From assembly GCA_937801655.1 (NCBI GenBank), contig CALMWC010000021.1, forward strand, positions 1 to 41,415: DNA of 41,415 nt. Reading direction: 5' to 3'. The stretch's first letter is position 1. Each line of letters begins with the position of its first letter. Shown here piece after piece: positions 7,705 through 16,701 of the stretch. The translations under genes were made by a program, and so were the position numbers. The notes under the pieces are model-generated. The model worked only from the letters and a program-made list of their open reading frames with translations, searched no databases and was not told the DNA's origin. Source of the stretch: an uncultured Gammaproteobacteria bacterium (GTDB taxonomy: Bacteria; Pseudomonadota; Gammaproteobacteria; Steroidobacterales; UBA11654).

Positions 7705-8252
7705 GTTCGCCTCCTGTCACCAGATTCATTGAGATAAAAATCTATGTTCTTATCTCTTAAAGAATTGCAGTAAGGCTTTAAAGTTCCATGAAGAGAACCA
7801 TAGAAGTTATAGTCCATTATGTCTTCATTGTTAGTCATAAAATCTAGATAAAGTTCTGCAAAGTCTTTATGGCTTAAACTTGATATATTGCATCCTGTGA
7901 GTTCATAGACACCTGCAAAATCGACCATCTCTTTATCTTCTTTCTCAGTGAAGTATTCAATAAAGGATTGATGGTATTCATTTTGTTCTTGCACCATACC
8001 TAAATAGACACCACAGATGAACTTATGCAATTGGATGGATGTTTTGTCTTGATCTTTATCAGGTTTTAACCAACCAGCACAAGCATAAACGACTTCATGG
8101 TTATAAATTAACTCACCTACTTCTTCTTCATCTGTTTGTTCATTAGCAGATATGGAAGATTGCGTTACCATTAAGGGAAGTAACAAAATAGATATGAATA
8201 TAAGACAGGAAATATAAATGTGGGTCAGTGTTGTTAAAGTTGTTTTTGGCAT
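7701..8252 (-). CDS. Exported protein of unknown function, cysteine-containing
   Basis: A 183-residue protein with an N-terminal signal peptide (hydrophobic IYISCLIFISILLLPLMV, likely cleavage after SISA) and an AGGAG ribosome site before the ATG. The mature part is acidic and holds four cysteines (YACAG, FICGVYLG, TGCNIS, KPYCNSL) that could form two disulfides in the periplasm. The C-G-V-Y-L-G-M segment followed by a helical region loosely recalls Rap1a/Tai-type periplasmic immunity proteins, but I cannot confirm that. It is coupled to the small membrane protein gene downstream. It is AT-rich like the adjacent rmuC. Confidence 0.65.
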   Translation of the reverse strand: MPKTTLTTLTHIYISCLIFISILLLPLMVTQSSISANEQTDEEEVGELIYNHEVVYACAGWLKPDKDQDKTSIQLHKFICGVYLGMVQEQNEYHQSFIEYFTEKEDKEMVDFAGVYELTGCNISSLSHKDFAELYLDFMTNNEDIMDYNFYGSLHGTLKPYCNSLRDKNIDFYLNESGDRRRT

Positions 8253-8425
8253 GGCTTCGCTCTCCTAATTATATATAGACGTATATATTTGATATATATT
8301 GTTTTTTTGGATTATTTGGAAATCTGTCTAGAACAAAAAGGCATTTAATCTATTATTTAGAATACTCTTGTTCTGTATAAAAAACAAGTACTTACGTAAG
8401 ATAGTTAATGTTTTATTTTTTTTCC

Positions 8426-8453
8426 TTATAAATCAATGACTTATGATTTATAA
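8426..8453. repeat. Inverted repeat downstream of the transporter gene
   Basis: TTATAAATCA and TGATTTATAA are perfect 10-bp inverted arms separated by 8 nt. They lie just after the end of the tkt-gap-pgk-transporter operon. They could form an RNA hairpin that ends or protects the message. No T run follows on the minus strand, so a classical intrinsic terminator is not shown. Confidence 0.4.
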
Positions 8454-8463
8454 ATCCCTGTTT

Positions 8464-9753
8464 TTAAGGGCTTTCATCAACAATTTGACTCTCATCAAAC
8501 GTTTTTCCTAACCTCAATGCGACATAAGACCATACTGAGGCAATAAACCCACCAACTATGGCGATGCCTCCAAGACCCAACCCCATGACTTGGGTCAGAC
8601 CCGTGAATGACCAGGCCCAAAAAATATCGCCACCCCGATAGATGATTACATCAATGACACTTTTTGCTTTGAATCGTGATTCACGATCCACCAATGTGAA
8701 CAGCATTTCACGGGCCGGTTTAGTGATCGAGTATTCCCCTGCTCTTCTGATCACTTGCAAGCCAACCACAGCCCAAAGGATGGGAGATAAGGCGAGAAGG
8801 AAAAGGAGTGCTGCTATGATGATAGGCACCAAAGGCAGCGTCACAGTCAAACCAAATCGTGTGGCCAAACGACTGGTTCCAAACCAACCGGTGAGAACCG
8901 CCAAAACATTCACTGCTAAATCAATACCGGCCCAGATTTGTGTGCGACTGTCCGGGTCAACATCAATGAGTATGTTCTTGATTTCAAAATAAACAAAGGT
9001 GCTGATTCCACTGTAGATAAAAATGAAAAGTCCAATTCCAAGGAGAATAGGCTTGAGGGCAAACTCTTTAAAGCCAGCCAATATGCCACTGCCAATGGCC
9101 TGCTCATTGTATTCCGATGCATTGCTATTCTTTAATTCCGTCTCTTTAATCTTTTGCAGATACAAGACGATAAAGACAGGGACCAATAACATCGTTGCTG
9201 AAATTAAAATCAATCCATCAGAGCCCATTTTATTGGCAAGAAAAAAGGAAACTGCTGGACCAAATATAGCGCCCAAGCTGCTGCCTGATGCTATAAACCC
9301 AAACAGTCGTTTGGCTTGTTGTTGTTTGTAAGTATCGGCCATAAAAGACCAGAACACAGAAATATTAAGCAGACTAAAAACACTCACCCAAACGTAGAAT
9401 ATTTGATTAACTATGTTCTGTTCTGGATAAGCACTGACAAGAAAATAAAGCAGGTAAAAAGTTGCTGCGAAAAAGGCATAGACCCCAGGGACTAAGTATT
9501 TAAATTTAACTTTTGAACAGACATAGCCATAAATAGAAACCACCAGAAAACTCATTAGAAACGTAAAGGTCCAAATGGTACTCAGTTCCACATCCGTCCA
9601 ATCACTCGACATGGCATCACGCACCGGTCTGATGATGTAGTAGCTGGCAAGAATGGTGAAGATAAAAGAAAAAGATACAAGCACGGCCTTGATTTCATTG
9701 GCTTCTATCTTGGTTGCTTTATTAAGCAGTCGTGAAATAAGTCCAGAATTCAT
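8464..9753 (-). CDS. Npt1/Npt2 (ATP:ADP antiporter-like) or MFS-type transporter
   Basis: A 429-residue protein with about 12 membrane segments. Its N-terminus (EIKAVLVSFSFIFTILASYY followed by IIRPVRDAM) resembles the bacterial nucleotide-transporter (TLC/Npt) group found also in free-living bacteria, which is related to MFS carriers. It is the last gene of the tkt-gap-pgk operon, 21 nt after pgk, where many gammaproteobacteria have pyk or fba instead. In parasites this family exchanges ATP for ADP; in free-living bacteria substrates are mostly unknown. A role tied to phosphorylated metabolites or nucleotides is inference from operon position. An ordinary MFS carrier of another substrate is possible. 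Confidence 0.65.
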   Translation of the reverse strand: MNSGLISRLLNKATKIEANEIKAVLVSFSFIFTILASYYIIRPVRDAMSSDWTDVELSTIWTFTFLMSFLVVSIYGYVCSKVKFKYLVPGVYAFFAATFYLLYFLVSAYPEQNIVNQIFYVWVSVFSLLNISVFWSFMADTYKQQQAKRLFGFIASGSSLGAIFGPAVSFFLANKMGSDGLILISATMLLVPVFIVLYLQKIKETELKNSNASEYNEQAIGSGILAGFKEFALKPILLGIGLFIFIYSGISTFVYFEIKNILIDVDPDSRTQIWAGIDLAVNVLAVLTGWFGTSRLATRFGLTVTLPLVPIIIAALLFLLALSPILWAVVGLQVIRRAGEYSITKPAREMLFTLVDRESRFKAKSVIDVIIYRGGDIFWAWSFTGLTQVMGLGLGGIAIVGGFIASVWSYVALRLGKTFDESQIVDESP

Positions 9754-9774
9754 GAGAGGTTATCCTTATTAATT

Positions 9775-10932
9775 TTAATGTTGAGCCAATACTTCCAATG
9801 CATCCAGTGTACCACTTTTAACAAACTCTAAAAATGCACCGCCACCGGTTGAGACATAACTAATGGAATCGGTGATGCCATACTTTTCAATCACAGCCAC
9901 GGTATCGCCGCCGCCAACAATTTTATAGCCTTGATTGTCTTTTATGGCCATGGCTATTTGTTGTGTGCCTTGGCTGAATTGTTCGATTTCAAAAACACCC
10001 ACTGGCCCATTCCATATGATGGTACGAGCTGATGAAATTAACTCTTTATAAGCATTGGTTGTCTCCGACCCAATGTCCAATATCAAATCATCCTCTGCCA
10101 CTTGTTCAATTGATTTTTCTGTAGCTATCGCCTCACTGGAAAATTCTTTTGCTACCACTACATCGGTTGGTATCGGGATATGAACCTGTTTGAGTTGTAA
10201 TATTCTTTCAGCCGCTTCAACCATGTCTGTTTCCACCAAGGAATTGCCCACTGAGTTTCCATTGGCCAGTAAAAAAGTATTGGCAATTCCACCACCAACA
10301 ATGATGCAATCGCAAATACTTGCTAGGGATTCAATGACACCCAATTTGGATGAAACCTTAGCCCCACCAATGACTGCCACTAAGGGCTTTTCAGGATTTC
10401 CCATGGCTTTTTTTAATGAATCAATTTCACGTGAGAGTAAAGGTCCGGCACAGGCCTTTTTAGCAAACTGAATGGCGCCATAAGTGCTGGCATGTTTTCT
10501 ATGCGAGGCACCAAAAGCATCCATCACATAAACATCGCATAGTGAGGCAATGCATTTTGCAAATGCTTCATCATTACTCTTCTCACCTTTATGATAACGC
10601 GTGTTCTCACAGAGAACGATATTGCCATTATCCGGTATGAACTCGGTCCAGTTGGAGGCAAAATCAATGTCTTGATTGATGAGTTCCCCTAATCTCTTTG
10701 CTACCGGTTGCAATGAAAAACGAGTATCAATGTTCTCAGGATCCGGTCTTCCTAGATGTGAGAGTAATATTACTTTTGCACCCTTCTGTTGAGCAGCGAG
10801 GATGGTTGGAATGGATGCCTTGATTCTGGCATCGCTTGTGATCTCTCCATTTTCAATAGGAACATTGAGATCCAGTCGGATTATTGTTCTTTGATCCTTA
10901 AGATCCAAGTCCATCATGTGAGGAATGTTCAT
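9775..10932 (-). CDS. pgk: Phosphoglycerate kinase
   Basis: Transfers phosphate between 1,3-bisphosphoglycerate and ADP in glycolysis and gluconeogenesis. The 385 residues are the usual length for bacterial PGK. Family blocks are in order: RLDLNVPIENG, HLGRPD at the substrate site, CENTRYHKGE, MDAFGASHRKHAS, AVIGGAKVSSK, IVGGGIANTFL, IWNGPVGVFE and the C-terminal nucleotide-site glycine loop VGGGDTVA. It lies 21 nt after gap in the same operon, so the two consecutive enzymes of lower glycolysis are made together. Nothing is missing or odd in the sequence. Confidence 0.97.
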   Translation of the reverse strand: MNIPHMMDLDLKDQRTIIRLDLNVPIENGEITSDARIKASIPTILAAQQKGAKVILLSHLGRPDPENIDTRFSLQPVAKRLGELINQDIDFASNWTEFIPDNGNIVLCENTRYHKGEKSNDEAFAKCIASLCDVYVMDAFGASHRKHASTYGAIQFAKKACAGPLLSREIDSLKKAMGNPEKPLVAVIGGAKVSSKLGVIESLASICDCIIVGGGIANTFLLANGNSVGNSLVETDMVEAAERILQLKQVHIPIPTDVVVAKEFSSEAIATEKSIEQVAEDDLILDIGSETTNAYKELISSARTIIWNGPVGVFEIEQFSQGTQQIAMAIKDNQGYKIVGGGDTVAVIEKYGITDSISYVSTGGGAFLEFVKSGTLDALEVLAQH

Positions 10933-10953
10933 TTTGATTCCTCCAAAGAATGA

Positions 10954-11967
10954 TTAACTGGCGTTAATCAATGCCAAGGTTGTATCCAACATTCGGTTTG
11001 AAAAACCCCACTCGTTGTCATACCAAGAACACACCTTAACCAAAGTGCCCTCTTGCACTTTCGTCAATGTCGCATCGTATGTGGATGACGCTGGGTTGTG
11101 ATTAAAATCGATTGAAACCAAGGGTCCATCGCTGTAATCCAGGACTCCTTTTAATGGTCCTGAGGAGGCTTCTTTTATGACTGAATTGATTTCATCCACT
11201 GAAGTCGGTCTTGAAGCAATAAAGCTTAAATCCACCAAAGAAACATTGATGGTGGGTACACGCACTGAAAAACCATCAAGCTTACCTGCCAGCTCGGGCA
11301 ATACCAGTCCTACTGCTGCTGCGGCTCCAGTTTTAGTGGGTATCATGGATTGTGTTGCTGACCGTGCTCTTCTGAGATCAGAATGATAAACATCGGTGAG
11401 CACTTGATCGTTTGTGTAACTGTGAATGGTATTCATAATACCGCTTTCCACACCAATGGATTCATGCAGAGGTTTCACCAGAGGGGCTAAACAATTGGTT
11501 GTGCAAGATGCATTGGAGACGATCTCATGATCACTCGAGAGTGTTTGATGATTGACACCATAAACAATGGTGGCATCAATGTCGGTTCCTGCTGGAGCGG
11601 ATATCACTACTTTTTTAGCACCCGCTTTAAGATGTTTACTGGCCAGTTCGCGCTTGGCAAAAAATCCTGTGCACTCCATGACCACATCCACACCCAAATC
11701 GCCCCAGGGAAGTTGTTCGGGATCTCTTTGGGCAAAAACTTTAATCTCATCTCCATCAACAATGAGTGAGTCTTCTTTTGCTTCCACTTCAAAAGGAAAG
11801 GTCCCGTGAGCTGAATCGTATTTAGTCAGGTAAGCATTGCTCTTTGAATCGCCTAAATCATTGATTGCAACAATCTGTAATTCATCAGTACGATTGCTCT
11901 CATACAAAGCTTTGAGGACATTTCTTCCTATTCTTCCGTATCCATTGATTGCAATTTTTACCGCCAT
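10954..11967 (-). CDS. gap: Glyceraldehyde-3-phosphate dehydrogenase, type I
   Basis: Oxidises glyceraldehyde 3-phosphate to 1,3-bisphosphoglycerate with NAD+. The 337 residues contain the NAD fold [10 protein letters not shown], Asp37 in INDL (favouring NAD+), catalytic Cys155 in SNASCTTNC and His182 in IHSYTNDQ. The phosphate-binding region [16 protein letters not shown] identifies a glycolytic GAPDH. In Pseudomonas the same operon position is held by erythrose-4-phosphate dehydrogenase (Epd). This protein shares some Epd-like N-terminal sequence, but the [10 protein letters not shown] block points to GAPDH. It sits between tkt (14 nt upstream) and pgk (21 nt downstream). Confidence 0.95.
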   Translation of the reverse strand: MAVKIAINGYGRIGRNVLKALYESNRTDELQIVAINDLGDSKSNAYLTKYDSAHGTFPFEVEAKEDSLIVDGDEIKVFAQRDPEQLPWGDLGVDVVMECTGFFAKRELASKHLKAGAKKVVISAPAGTDIDATIVYGVNHQTLSSDHEIVSNASCTTNCLAPLVKPLHESIGVESGIMNTIHSYTNDQVLTDVYHSDLRRARSATQSMIPTKTGAAAAVGLVLPELAGKLDGFSVRVPTINVSLVDLSFIASRPTSVDEINSVIKEASSGPLKGVLDYSDGPLVSIDFNHNPASSTYDATLTKVQEGTLVKVCSWYDNEWGFSNRMLDTTLALINAS

Positions 11968-11981
11968 GATTCTCTCCTGCT

Positions 11982-12224
11982 CTATTGTTTTATCATTTCC
12001 ATTAATTTCTGGTAGACATTCTCATCGGAAAAACCAAAATGTTCAAATAATTCTGAAGCCGGTGCCGACATGCCGAATGAATTCATTCCAATCACCACTC
12101 CATTCTTGCCCGCATAGCCCTGCCAAGAACTTGCGATGGATGCTTCGATTACCATGACTTTATCAATGCTTGCTGGTAAAACACTGTGCTGATAATCACT
12201 GCGTTTGTTTTTCAAAAATATCAA
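11982..12224 (-). CDS. tkt: Transketolase, C-terminal fragment (frame broken)
   Basis: This frame holds the end of transketolase: [20 protein letters not shown], followed by the [17 protein letters not shown] and ELFEHFGF blocks of the C-terminal domain. Its first residues (MIFLKNK) are not family-like. The natural joint is FEKQ from the main frame to RSDYQ here. That joint is obtained if one of the three A's (T's on the plus strand) at 12204-12206 is removed. The gene end lies 14 nt before gap. As sequenced, transketolase would lack this domain of about 75 residues; a single-base sequence error is the simplest explanation for a central enzyme. Confidence 0.85.
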   Translation of the reverse strand: MIFLKNKRSDYQHSVLPASIDKVMVIEASIASSWQGYAGKNGVVIGMNSFGMSAPASELFEHFGFSDENVYQKLMEMIKQ

Positions 12225-13983
12225 GGCATGGCATTGAGACCACGCGAATATCTATGCCCTCTTCCGCTGCTTTGAGCGCTGCATTCATTGCTAATTTCAC
12301 CTCGGACCCTGTGGCAATAATAATGGCATCGGGTGAACTGCTTTCGCCATATAAGATATAGCCTCCTGATGCAATGGCCTCTATTTGGGTATCACTACGA
12401 TCGAATTGTGGCAAGGATTGTCGGGTTAAAATTAAAGCCGTGGGTTCTTTTCGATTGAGGATTGAAGCTTTCCAAGCCATGGCTGTCTCCATGGTGTCAC
12501 AAGGTCGCCAAACATTCAGTCCTGGGATTAATCTCAAACTGGGCACATGCTCTACGGGTTGATGCGTTGGCCCGTCTTCACCCAAACCAATTGAATCGTG
12601 AGTGAGGACGTGAATTACTCCCAATTCCATCATGGCAGCCATTCGTAATGCGTTCCTTGAATAGTCGCTGAAGGTTAGAAAAGTACCGGCATAAGGAATC
12701 ATTCCACCGTGCAACGCCATGCCATTCATAATAGCTGACATCCCAAATTCCCTGACTCCATAAAATATATAATCACCATTGGCATCGTCTGGTGTAATGG
12801 CTTTGGATGATTTATGAAACGTGCAAACAGAGCCGGTTAAATCGGCTGACCCGCCTAAGAGCTCGGGGAAATCATCGGTCAATGCGTTCAATGCAATGAG
12901 AGATGATTTTCGAGTGGCCACTGTGTCGGGTTCACTTTTTAGGTCCTCTAGAAGAGCCTTAATTCCTTCAAATCTATTGTCTTCAATAGTGCCCTGCATT
13001 CTTTGCTCTAAGTCTTTATAGAGATCGGGGTGTTCTTTTTTATAGCCTTCCCAAAGAATATTCCATGAGGCTTCCAATTGAGCTCCTTTCTCCATTCCAT
13101 CCCAAGCTTGTTTGATATCCTCTGGTATTACAAATGGATCGTGCTGCCAATTGAGTGTCTTTCTCACCTCATTGATCTCATCATCGCCTAGAGGCGCTCC
13201 ATGCGTATCGGCTGTGCCTGCTTTATTCGGTGAACCAAACCCGATGACTGTTTTGCAAGCCAGCATTGAAGGCTTGTTGGTTTCATTCTTGGCCTCTTTG
13301 ATTGCTTGACTGATTTGTTCAGGGTTATGCCCATCAATGTTATCAATGACATGCCAGCCATAGGCTCGGTATCTCGCTGCTACATCTTCTGCAAACCAAT
13401 TCTCCACCTTGCCATCAATCGATATTCCATTGTCATCATAAAAACAAATTAGTTTGCCCAATTTCAATGTTCCCGCTAAAGAAGAAGCTTCATGAGACAC
13501 TCCCTCCATGAGGCAGCCATCGCCAGTGAAGACATAAGTAAAATGATCAATAATATTGAAGTTGTCTTGATTGAACTGACTTGATAACACTTTCTCTGCC
13601 AAAGCCATGCCCACTGCATTCGCAATGCCCTGGCCCAGTGGACCGGTCGTAGTCTCAATGCCTATATCAAGATCCAACTCTGGATGTCCGGCTGTTTTTG
13701 AATTGAATTGCCTGAAATTTTTTATGTCTTCAATGGATAACTTATAACCACTGAGATGCAAAAGTGCGTAGAGCAGCATGGAGCCATGGCCATTGGATAC
13801 AACAAAACGGTCTCTGTTGTGCCAAAAAGGGTTTTCAGGATTGTGAGAAAGAAAATCATTCCATAAAACTTCGGCGATATCTGCCATGCCCATTGGCATT
13901 CCAGGATGACCAGAGTTTGCTCTTTGAACGGCTTCACAGGAAAGCATTCTTATGGCATTGGCTAACTGTATTTTTTCTATGAT
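12196..13983 (-). CDS. tkt: Transketolase, main part; start codon unclear and 3' end frame-broken
   Basis: Transketolase moves two-carbon units between sugar phosphates in the pentose phosphate (or Calvin) pathway with thiamine diphosphate. Family features are intact: SGHPGMPMGMADIAE, the ThDP motif GDGCLMEGVSHEAS ending in YDDNGIS, HGAPLG, YGVREFGM and HDSIGLGEDGPTHQP. Homology extends upstream of the first ATG (13947) through QLANAIRML to about 13977, but no ATG, GTG or TTG lies there in frame. An ATC at 13983 preceded by GAAGAG is where a start would be expected. The frame ends early at 12196 by the frameshift described for the C-terminal fragment. The gene heads the gap-pgk-transporter operon. 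Notably, its cofactor is the product of the thiamine operon at 1-3531. Confidence 0.92.
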   Translation of the reverse strand: MIEKIQLANAIRMLSCEAVQRANSGHPGMPMGMADIAEVLWNDFLSHNPENPFWHNRDRFVVSNGHGSMLLYALLHLSGYKLSIEDIKNFRQFNSKTAGHPELDLDIGIETTTGPLGQGIANAVGMALAEKVLSSQFNQDNFNIIDHFTYVFTGDGCLMEGVSHEASSLAGTLKLGKLICFYDDNGISIDGKVENWFAEDVAARYRAYGWHVIDNIDGHNPEQISQAIKEAKNETNKPSMLACKTVIGFGSPNKAGTADTHGAPLGDDEINEVRKTLNWQHDPFVIPEDIKQAWDGMEKGAQLEASWNILWEGYKKEHPDLYKDLEQRMQGTIEDNRFEGIKALLEDLKSEPDTVATRKSSLIALNALTDDFPELLGGSADLTGSVCTFHKSSKAITPDDANGDYIFYGVREFGMSAIMNGMALHGGMIPYAGTFLTFSDYSRNALRMAAMMELGVIHVLTHDSIGLGEDGPTHQPVEHVPSLRLIPGLNVWRPCDTMETAMAWKASILNRKEPTALILTRQSLPQFDRSDTQIEAIASGGYILYGESSSPDAIIIATGSEVKLAMNAALKAAEEGIDIRVVSMPCLDIFEKQTQ

Positions 13984-14049
13984 CTTGCTCTTCTTTATAA
14001 TTGAGAGAAATATTAAAAATTAATGTATCAAAAATCGTAGTACTATTTT

Positions 14050-14059
14050 CTACTAGTAG
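14050..14059. repeat. 10-bp palindrome between tkt and metK
   Basis: CTACTAGTAG is a perfect palindrome in the divergent tkt/metK promoter region. It may be an operator for a dimeric regulator, or chance in AT-rich DNA. Confidence 0.25.
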
Positions 14060-14072
14060 TTGATTTGTCGCA

Positions 14073-14092
14073 AGAGTTTTTAAAAAAACTCT
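14073..14092. repeat. Inverted repeat in the tkt/metK intergenic region
   Basis: AGAGTTTT and AAAACTCT flank a 4-nt centre. The shape resembles an intrinsic terminator, but both flanking genes are transcribed away from it, so it ends neither. An operator or a transcription barrier between the two promoters is possible. Confidence 0.35.
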
Positions 14093-14111
14093 CTATGATT
14101 AATAAACTTAT

Positions 14112-14120
14112 TGCTATAAT
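14112..14120 (+). promoter_or_regulatory. Extended -10 promoter for metK-ahcY
   Basis: TGCTATAAT matches the extended -10 consensus (TGnTATAAT) exactly. It lies 43 nt before the metK ATG, giving a short leader with a GGAGAG ribosome site. No good -35 is needed or seen. The leader is too short for a SAM riboswitch. Confidence 0.55.
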
Positions 14121-14162
14121 CATCTCCTTTTAAATTATTGATAATTATAGACTGGAGAGAAA

Positions 14163-15323
14163 ATGAGCATGAATTCATATTTAATGACATCAGAATCTGT
14201 TGGTGAAGGCCATCCCGATAAAATGGCAGATCAAATCTCAGATGCCATCTTAGATGCTATATTAAAACAAGATAAAGGGTGCAGAGTAGCCGTTGAAACT
14301 CTCGTTAAAACGGGGTTGGTTGTTCTTGCAGGAGAAATTACTACATCGGCTGATGTGGATTATGAAGCGATTGCTAGAAAAACCATAAAAAGAATTGGTT
14401 ATGATAATGAAGCATTAGGGTTTGATGATCAAAGTTGCGAAGTGTTGTCAGCAATCAGTAAGCAGTCTCCAGATATTGCAATGGGTGTTGACCGAGAAGA
14501 TCAGAAAGAACAAGGTGCTGGAGATCAAGGTCTCATGTTTGGTTATGCAACCAATGAAACTGAAGAACTTATGCCAGCCACCATACAACTCTCGCATCAA
14601 TTGGTTAAAAAACAATCTGAAGTCAGAAAAAGTGGTGAGCTTGAATGGCTCAGACCGGATGCTAAAAGCCAAGTCACGATTAGATTTAATGACGGTAAAC
14701 CTGATTTTATTGATACTGTGGTTTTATCCACTCAGCATGATGATATCGGTATGGATGAAATACAAAAAGGTGTGATGGACCATATCATTATGCCAACACT
14801 TCCATCGAATCTAATCAATGATCAAACTCAATATCTTATTAACCCAACTGGTAATTTTATCATTGGTGGGCCTGTTGGCGATTGCGGTTTGACTGGCAGA
14901 AAAATAATTGTTGATACCTATGGTGGGATGGCCCGTCATGGCGGTGGTGCCTTTTCTGGTAAAGATCCATCAAAAGTAGATCGTTCGGCTGCTTATGCTT
15001 CTAGGTATGTAGCAAAAAATATAGTGGCTGCTGGACTTGCTGATCGATGCGAAATACAAGTGTCTTATGCGATAGGTGTTGCTAAACCTACATCGGTTAG
15101 AATAAAAACTTTTGACACCAATAAGATCAGTGAAGAAAAAATAAATGAACTCGTTGAAACTAATTTTGACCTCACTCCTTATGGGATCATGAGCATGCTT
15201 AATTTATTACAGCCCATTTATGAAAAAACTGCTGCCTATGGGCATTTTGGAAGATCCAATGAAGGCTTTCCATGGGAAGAAACCGATAAAGTGGAAGATT
15301 TAAGAAGCCAATCTGGTTTATAA
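14163..15323 (+). CDS. metK: S-adenosylmethionine synthetase
   Basis: Makes S-adenosylmethionine from methionine and ATP. The 386 residues show every family signature: [32 protein letters not shown], the [20 protein letters not shown] block, and the [19 protein letters not shown] signature. The ATG at 14163 follows a GGAGAG ribosome site and an extended -10 promoter. ahcY follows 46 nt downstream, so SAM synthesis and removal of its by-product are co-expressed. metK next to a divergent tkt-gap-pgk operon is a conserved gammaproteobacterial neighbourhood (also seen in Pseudomonas), which supports the continuity of the sequence here. Confidence 0.97.
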   Translation: MSMNSYLMTSESVGEGHPDKMADQISDAILDAILKQDKGCRVAVETLVKTGLVVLAGEITTSADVDYEAIARKTIKRIGYDNEALGFDDQSCEVLSAISKQSPDIAMGVDREDQKEQGAGDQGLMFGYATNETEELMPATIQLSHQLVKKQSEVRKSGELEWLRPDAKSQVTIRFNDGKPDFIDTVVLSTQHDDIGMDEIQKGVMDHIIMPTLPSNLINDQTQYLINPTGNFIIGGPVGDCGLTGRKIIVDTYGGMARHGGGAFSGKDPSKVDRSAAYASRYVAKNIVAAGLADRCEIQVSYAIGVAKPTSVRIKTFDTNKISEEKINELVETNFDLTPYGIMSMLNLLQPIYEKTAAYGHFGRSNEGFPWEETDKVEDLRSQSGL

Positions 15324-15369
15324 TTTAGAACGAATAACACTACGAACTTTTAAAATAAAGAGAATTAAA

Positions 15370-16686
15370 ATGAACGAACTAGCAGAAAATAGAAACTTAA
15401 AAGATGATTATAAAATTGCTGATATTAGTCTTGCAGAATGGGGTGATAAAGAGATAAAAATTGCAGAAACTGAAATGCCTGGACTTATGAGCCTTAGAGA
15501 AGAGTTTGGAGTCAGTAAACCATTGCAGGGAGCTCGAATTGCTGGATGCTTGCATATGACAATACAAACGGCTGTGCTTATTGAGACTCTTATTGAGCTG
15601 GGTGCTGAAATTCGATGGTCCTCTTGTAATATATTTTCTACTCAAGATCATGCTGCTGCTGCATTAGCCAAAAAAGGTATGCCTATCTTTGCTTGGAAAG
15701 GTGAAACAGAAGAAGAAGCTTGGTGGTGTATTGAGCAGACTATTCATGGTCCTAATGGCTGGACTCCCAATATGATTCTCGATGATGGTGGTGATCTTAC
15801 AAAGCTAATGCATGAAAAATATCCAGAAATGATGAAAGATATTAAAGGGCTTTCTGAAGAGACGACCACTGGGGTGAAAAGACTCTACGACATGGTTAAA
15901 GATTCGTCACTACTATGCCCAGCTTTTAATGTGAATGATTCTGTTACTAAATCTAAATTTGATAATCTCTATGGTTGCAGAGAATCATTAGTCGATGGCA
16001 TTAAAAGAGCAACAGATGTCATGATTGCTGGCAAAGTTGCAGTGGTTGCTGGGTATGGAGATGTTGGCAAAGGTTCAGCTCAAAGTCTCAGTGCTCTGGG
16101 AGCAATTGTTTTAGTAACTGAAATTGATCCCATTTGTGCATTGCAAGCTGCTATGGAAGGTTATCGTGTGGTTACTATGAATGAGGCTTGCTCAGAAGCT
16201 GACATCTTTGTAACAGCTACTGGTAATTACCATGTTATCAATAAAGAGCATTTGGAGAAAATGAAAGATCAAGCCATTGTTTGCAATATCGGTCATTTTG
16301 ATAATGAAATTGATGTCGCATCCATGAATGACTATGAATGGATCAATATAAAACCTGAGGTGGATCATATTGTTTTTCCTGATGGGAAAAGAATTATTCT
16401 GCTTGCTGAAGGAAGATTGGTTAATCTAGGTTGTGCAACTGGCCATCCTAGTTTTGTAATGTCCAATTCATTTACCAATCAAACTCTCGCACAAATTGAA
16501 CTTTGGAATCATTCAGAAAAATATGACAATGAAGTTTATGTTCTCCCAAAAGCTCTGGATGAAAAGGTTGCCAGACTGCATTTGGATAAAATTGGTGTCA
16601 AGTTAACCAAACTAACAAAAGAACAATCTGACTATCTTGGTATTGCTGAAGAGGGCCCTTATAAGCCTGAAATGTATAGGTACTGA
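15370..16686 (+). CDS. ahcY: Adenosylhomocysteinase (S-adenosylhomocysteine hydrolase)
   Basis: Splits S-adenosylhomocysteine into adenosine and homocysteine using tightly bound NAD+, relieving product inhibition of methyltransferases. The 438 residues include the substrate-site blocks [29 protein letters not shown] and [16 protein letters not shown] with the catalytic Lys. The NAD-binding loop is [12 protein letters not shown], followed by [11 protein letters not shown]. The C-terminus ends in KPEMYRY, the usual K-P-x-x-Y-R-Y tail of the family. Expressed with metK. The intergenic 46 nt are too short for an SAH riboswitch. Confidence 0.97.
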   Translation: MNELAENRNLKDDYKIADISLAEWGDKEIKIAETEMPGLMSLREEFGVSKPLQGARIAGCLHMTIQTAVLIETLIELGAEIRWSSCNIFSTQDHAAAALAKKGMPIFAWKGETEEEAWWCIEQTIHGPNGWTPNMILDDGGDLTKLMHEKYPEMMKDIKGLSEETTTGVKRLYDMVKDSSLLCPAFNVNDSVTKSKFDNLYGCRESLVDGIKRATDVMIAGKVAVVAGYGDVGKGSAQSLSALGAIVLVTEIDPICALQAAMEGYRVVTMNEACSEADIFVTATGNYHVINKEHLEKMKDQAIVCNIGHFDNEIDVASMNDYEWINIKPEVDHIVFPDGKRIILLAEGRLVNLGCATGHPSFVMSNSFTNQTLAQIELWNHSEKYDNEVYVLPKALDEKVARLHLDKIGVKLTKLTKEQSDYLGIAEEGPYKPEMYRY

Positions 16687-16701
16687 TAAATAGATAGTTA
16701 T

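Noticed and set aside
14073-14092. Rho-independent terminator
   Set aside because: It lies between divergently transcribed genes, so no message runs into it from either known gene.
14040-14162. Possible SAM riboswitch before metK
   Set aside because: The likely promoter leaves a leader of only about 35-40 nt and no SAM-I, SAM-II or related core is visible.
15324-15369. Possible SAH riboswitch between metK and ahcY
   Set aside because: Only 46 nt and AT-rich, without paired segments; too short for the aptamer.
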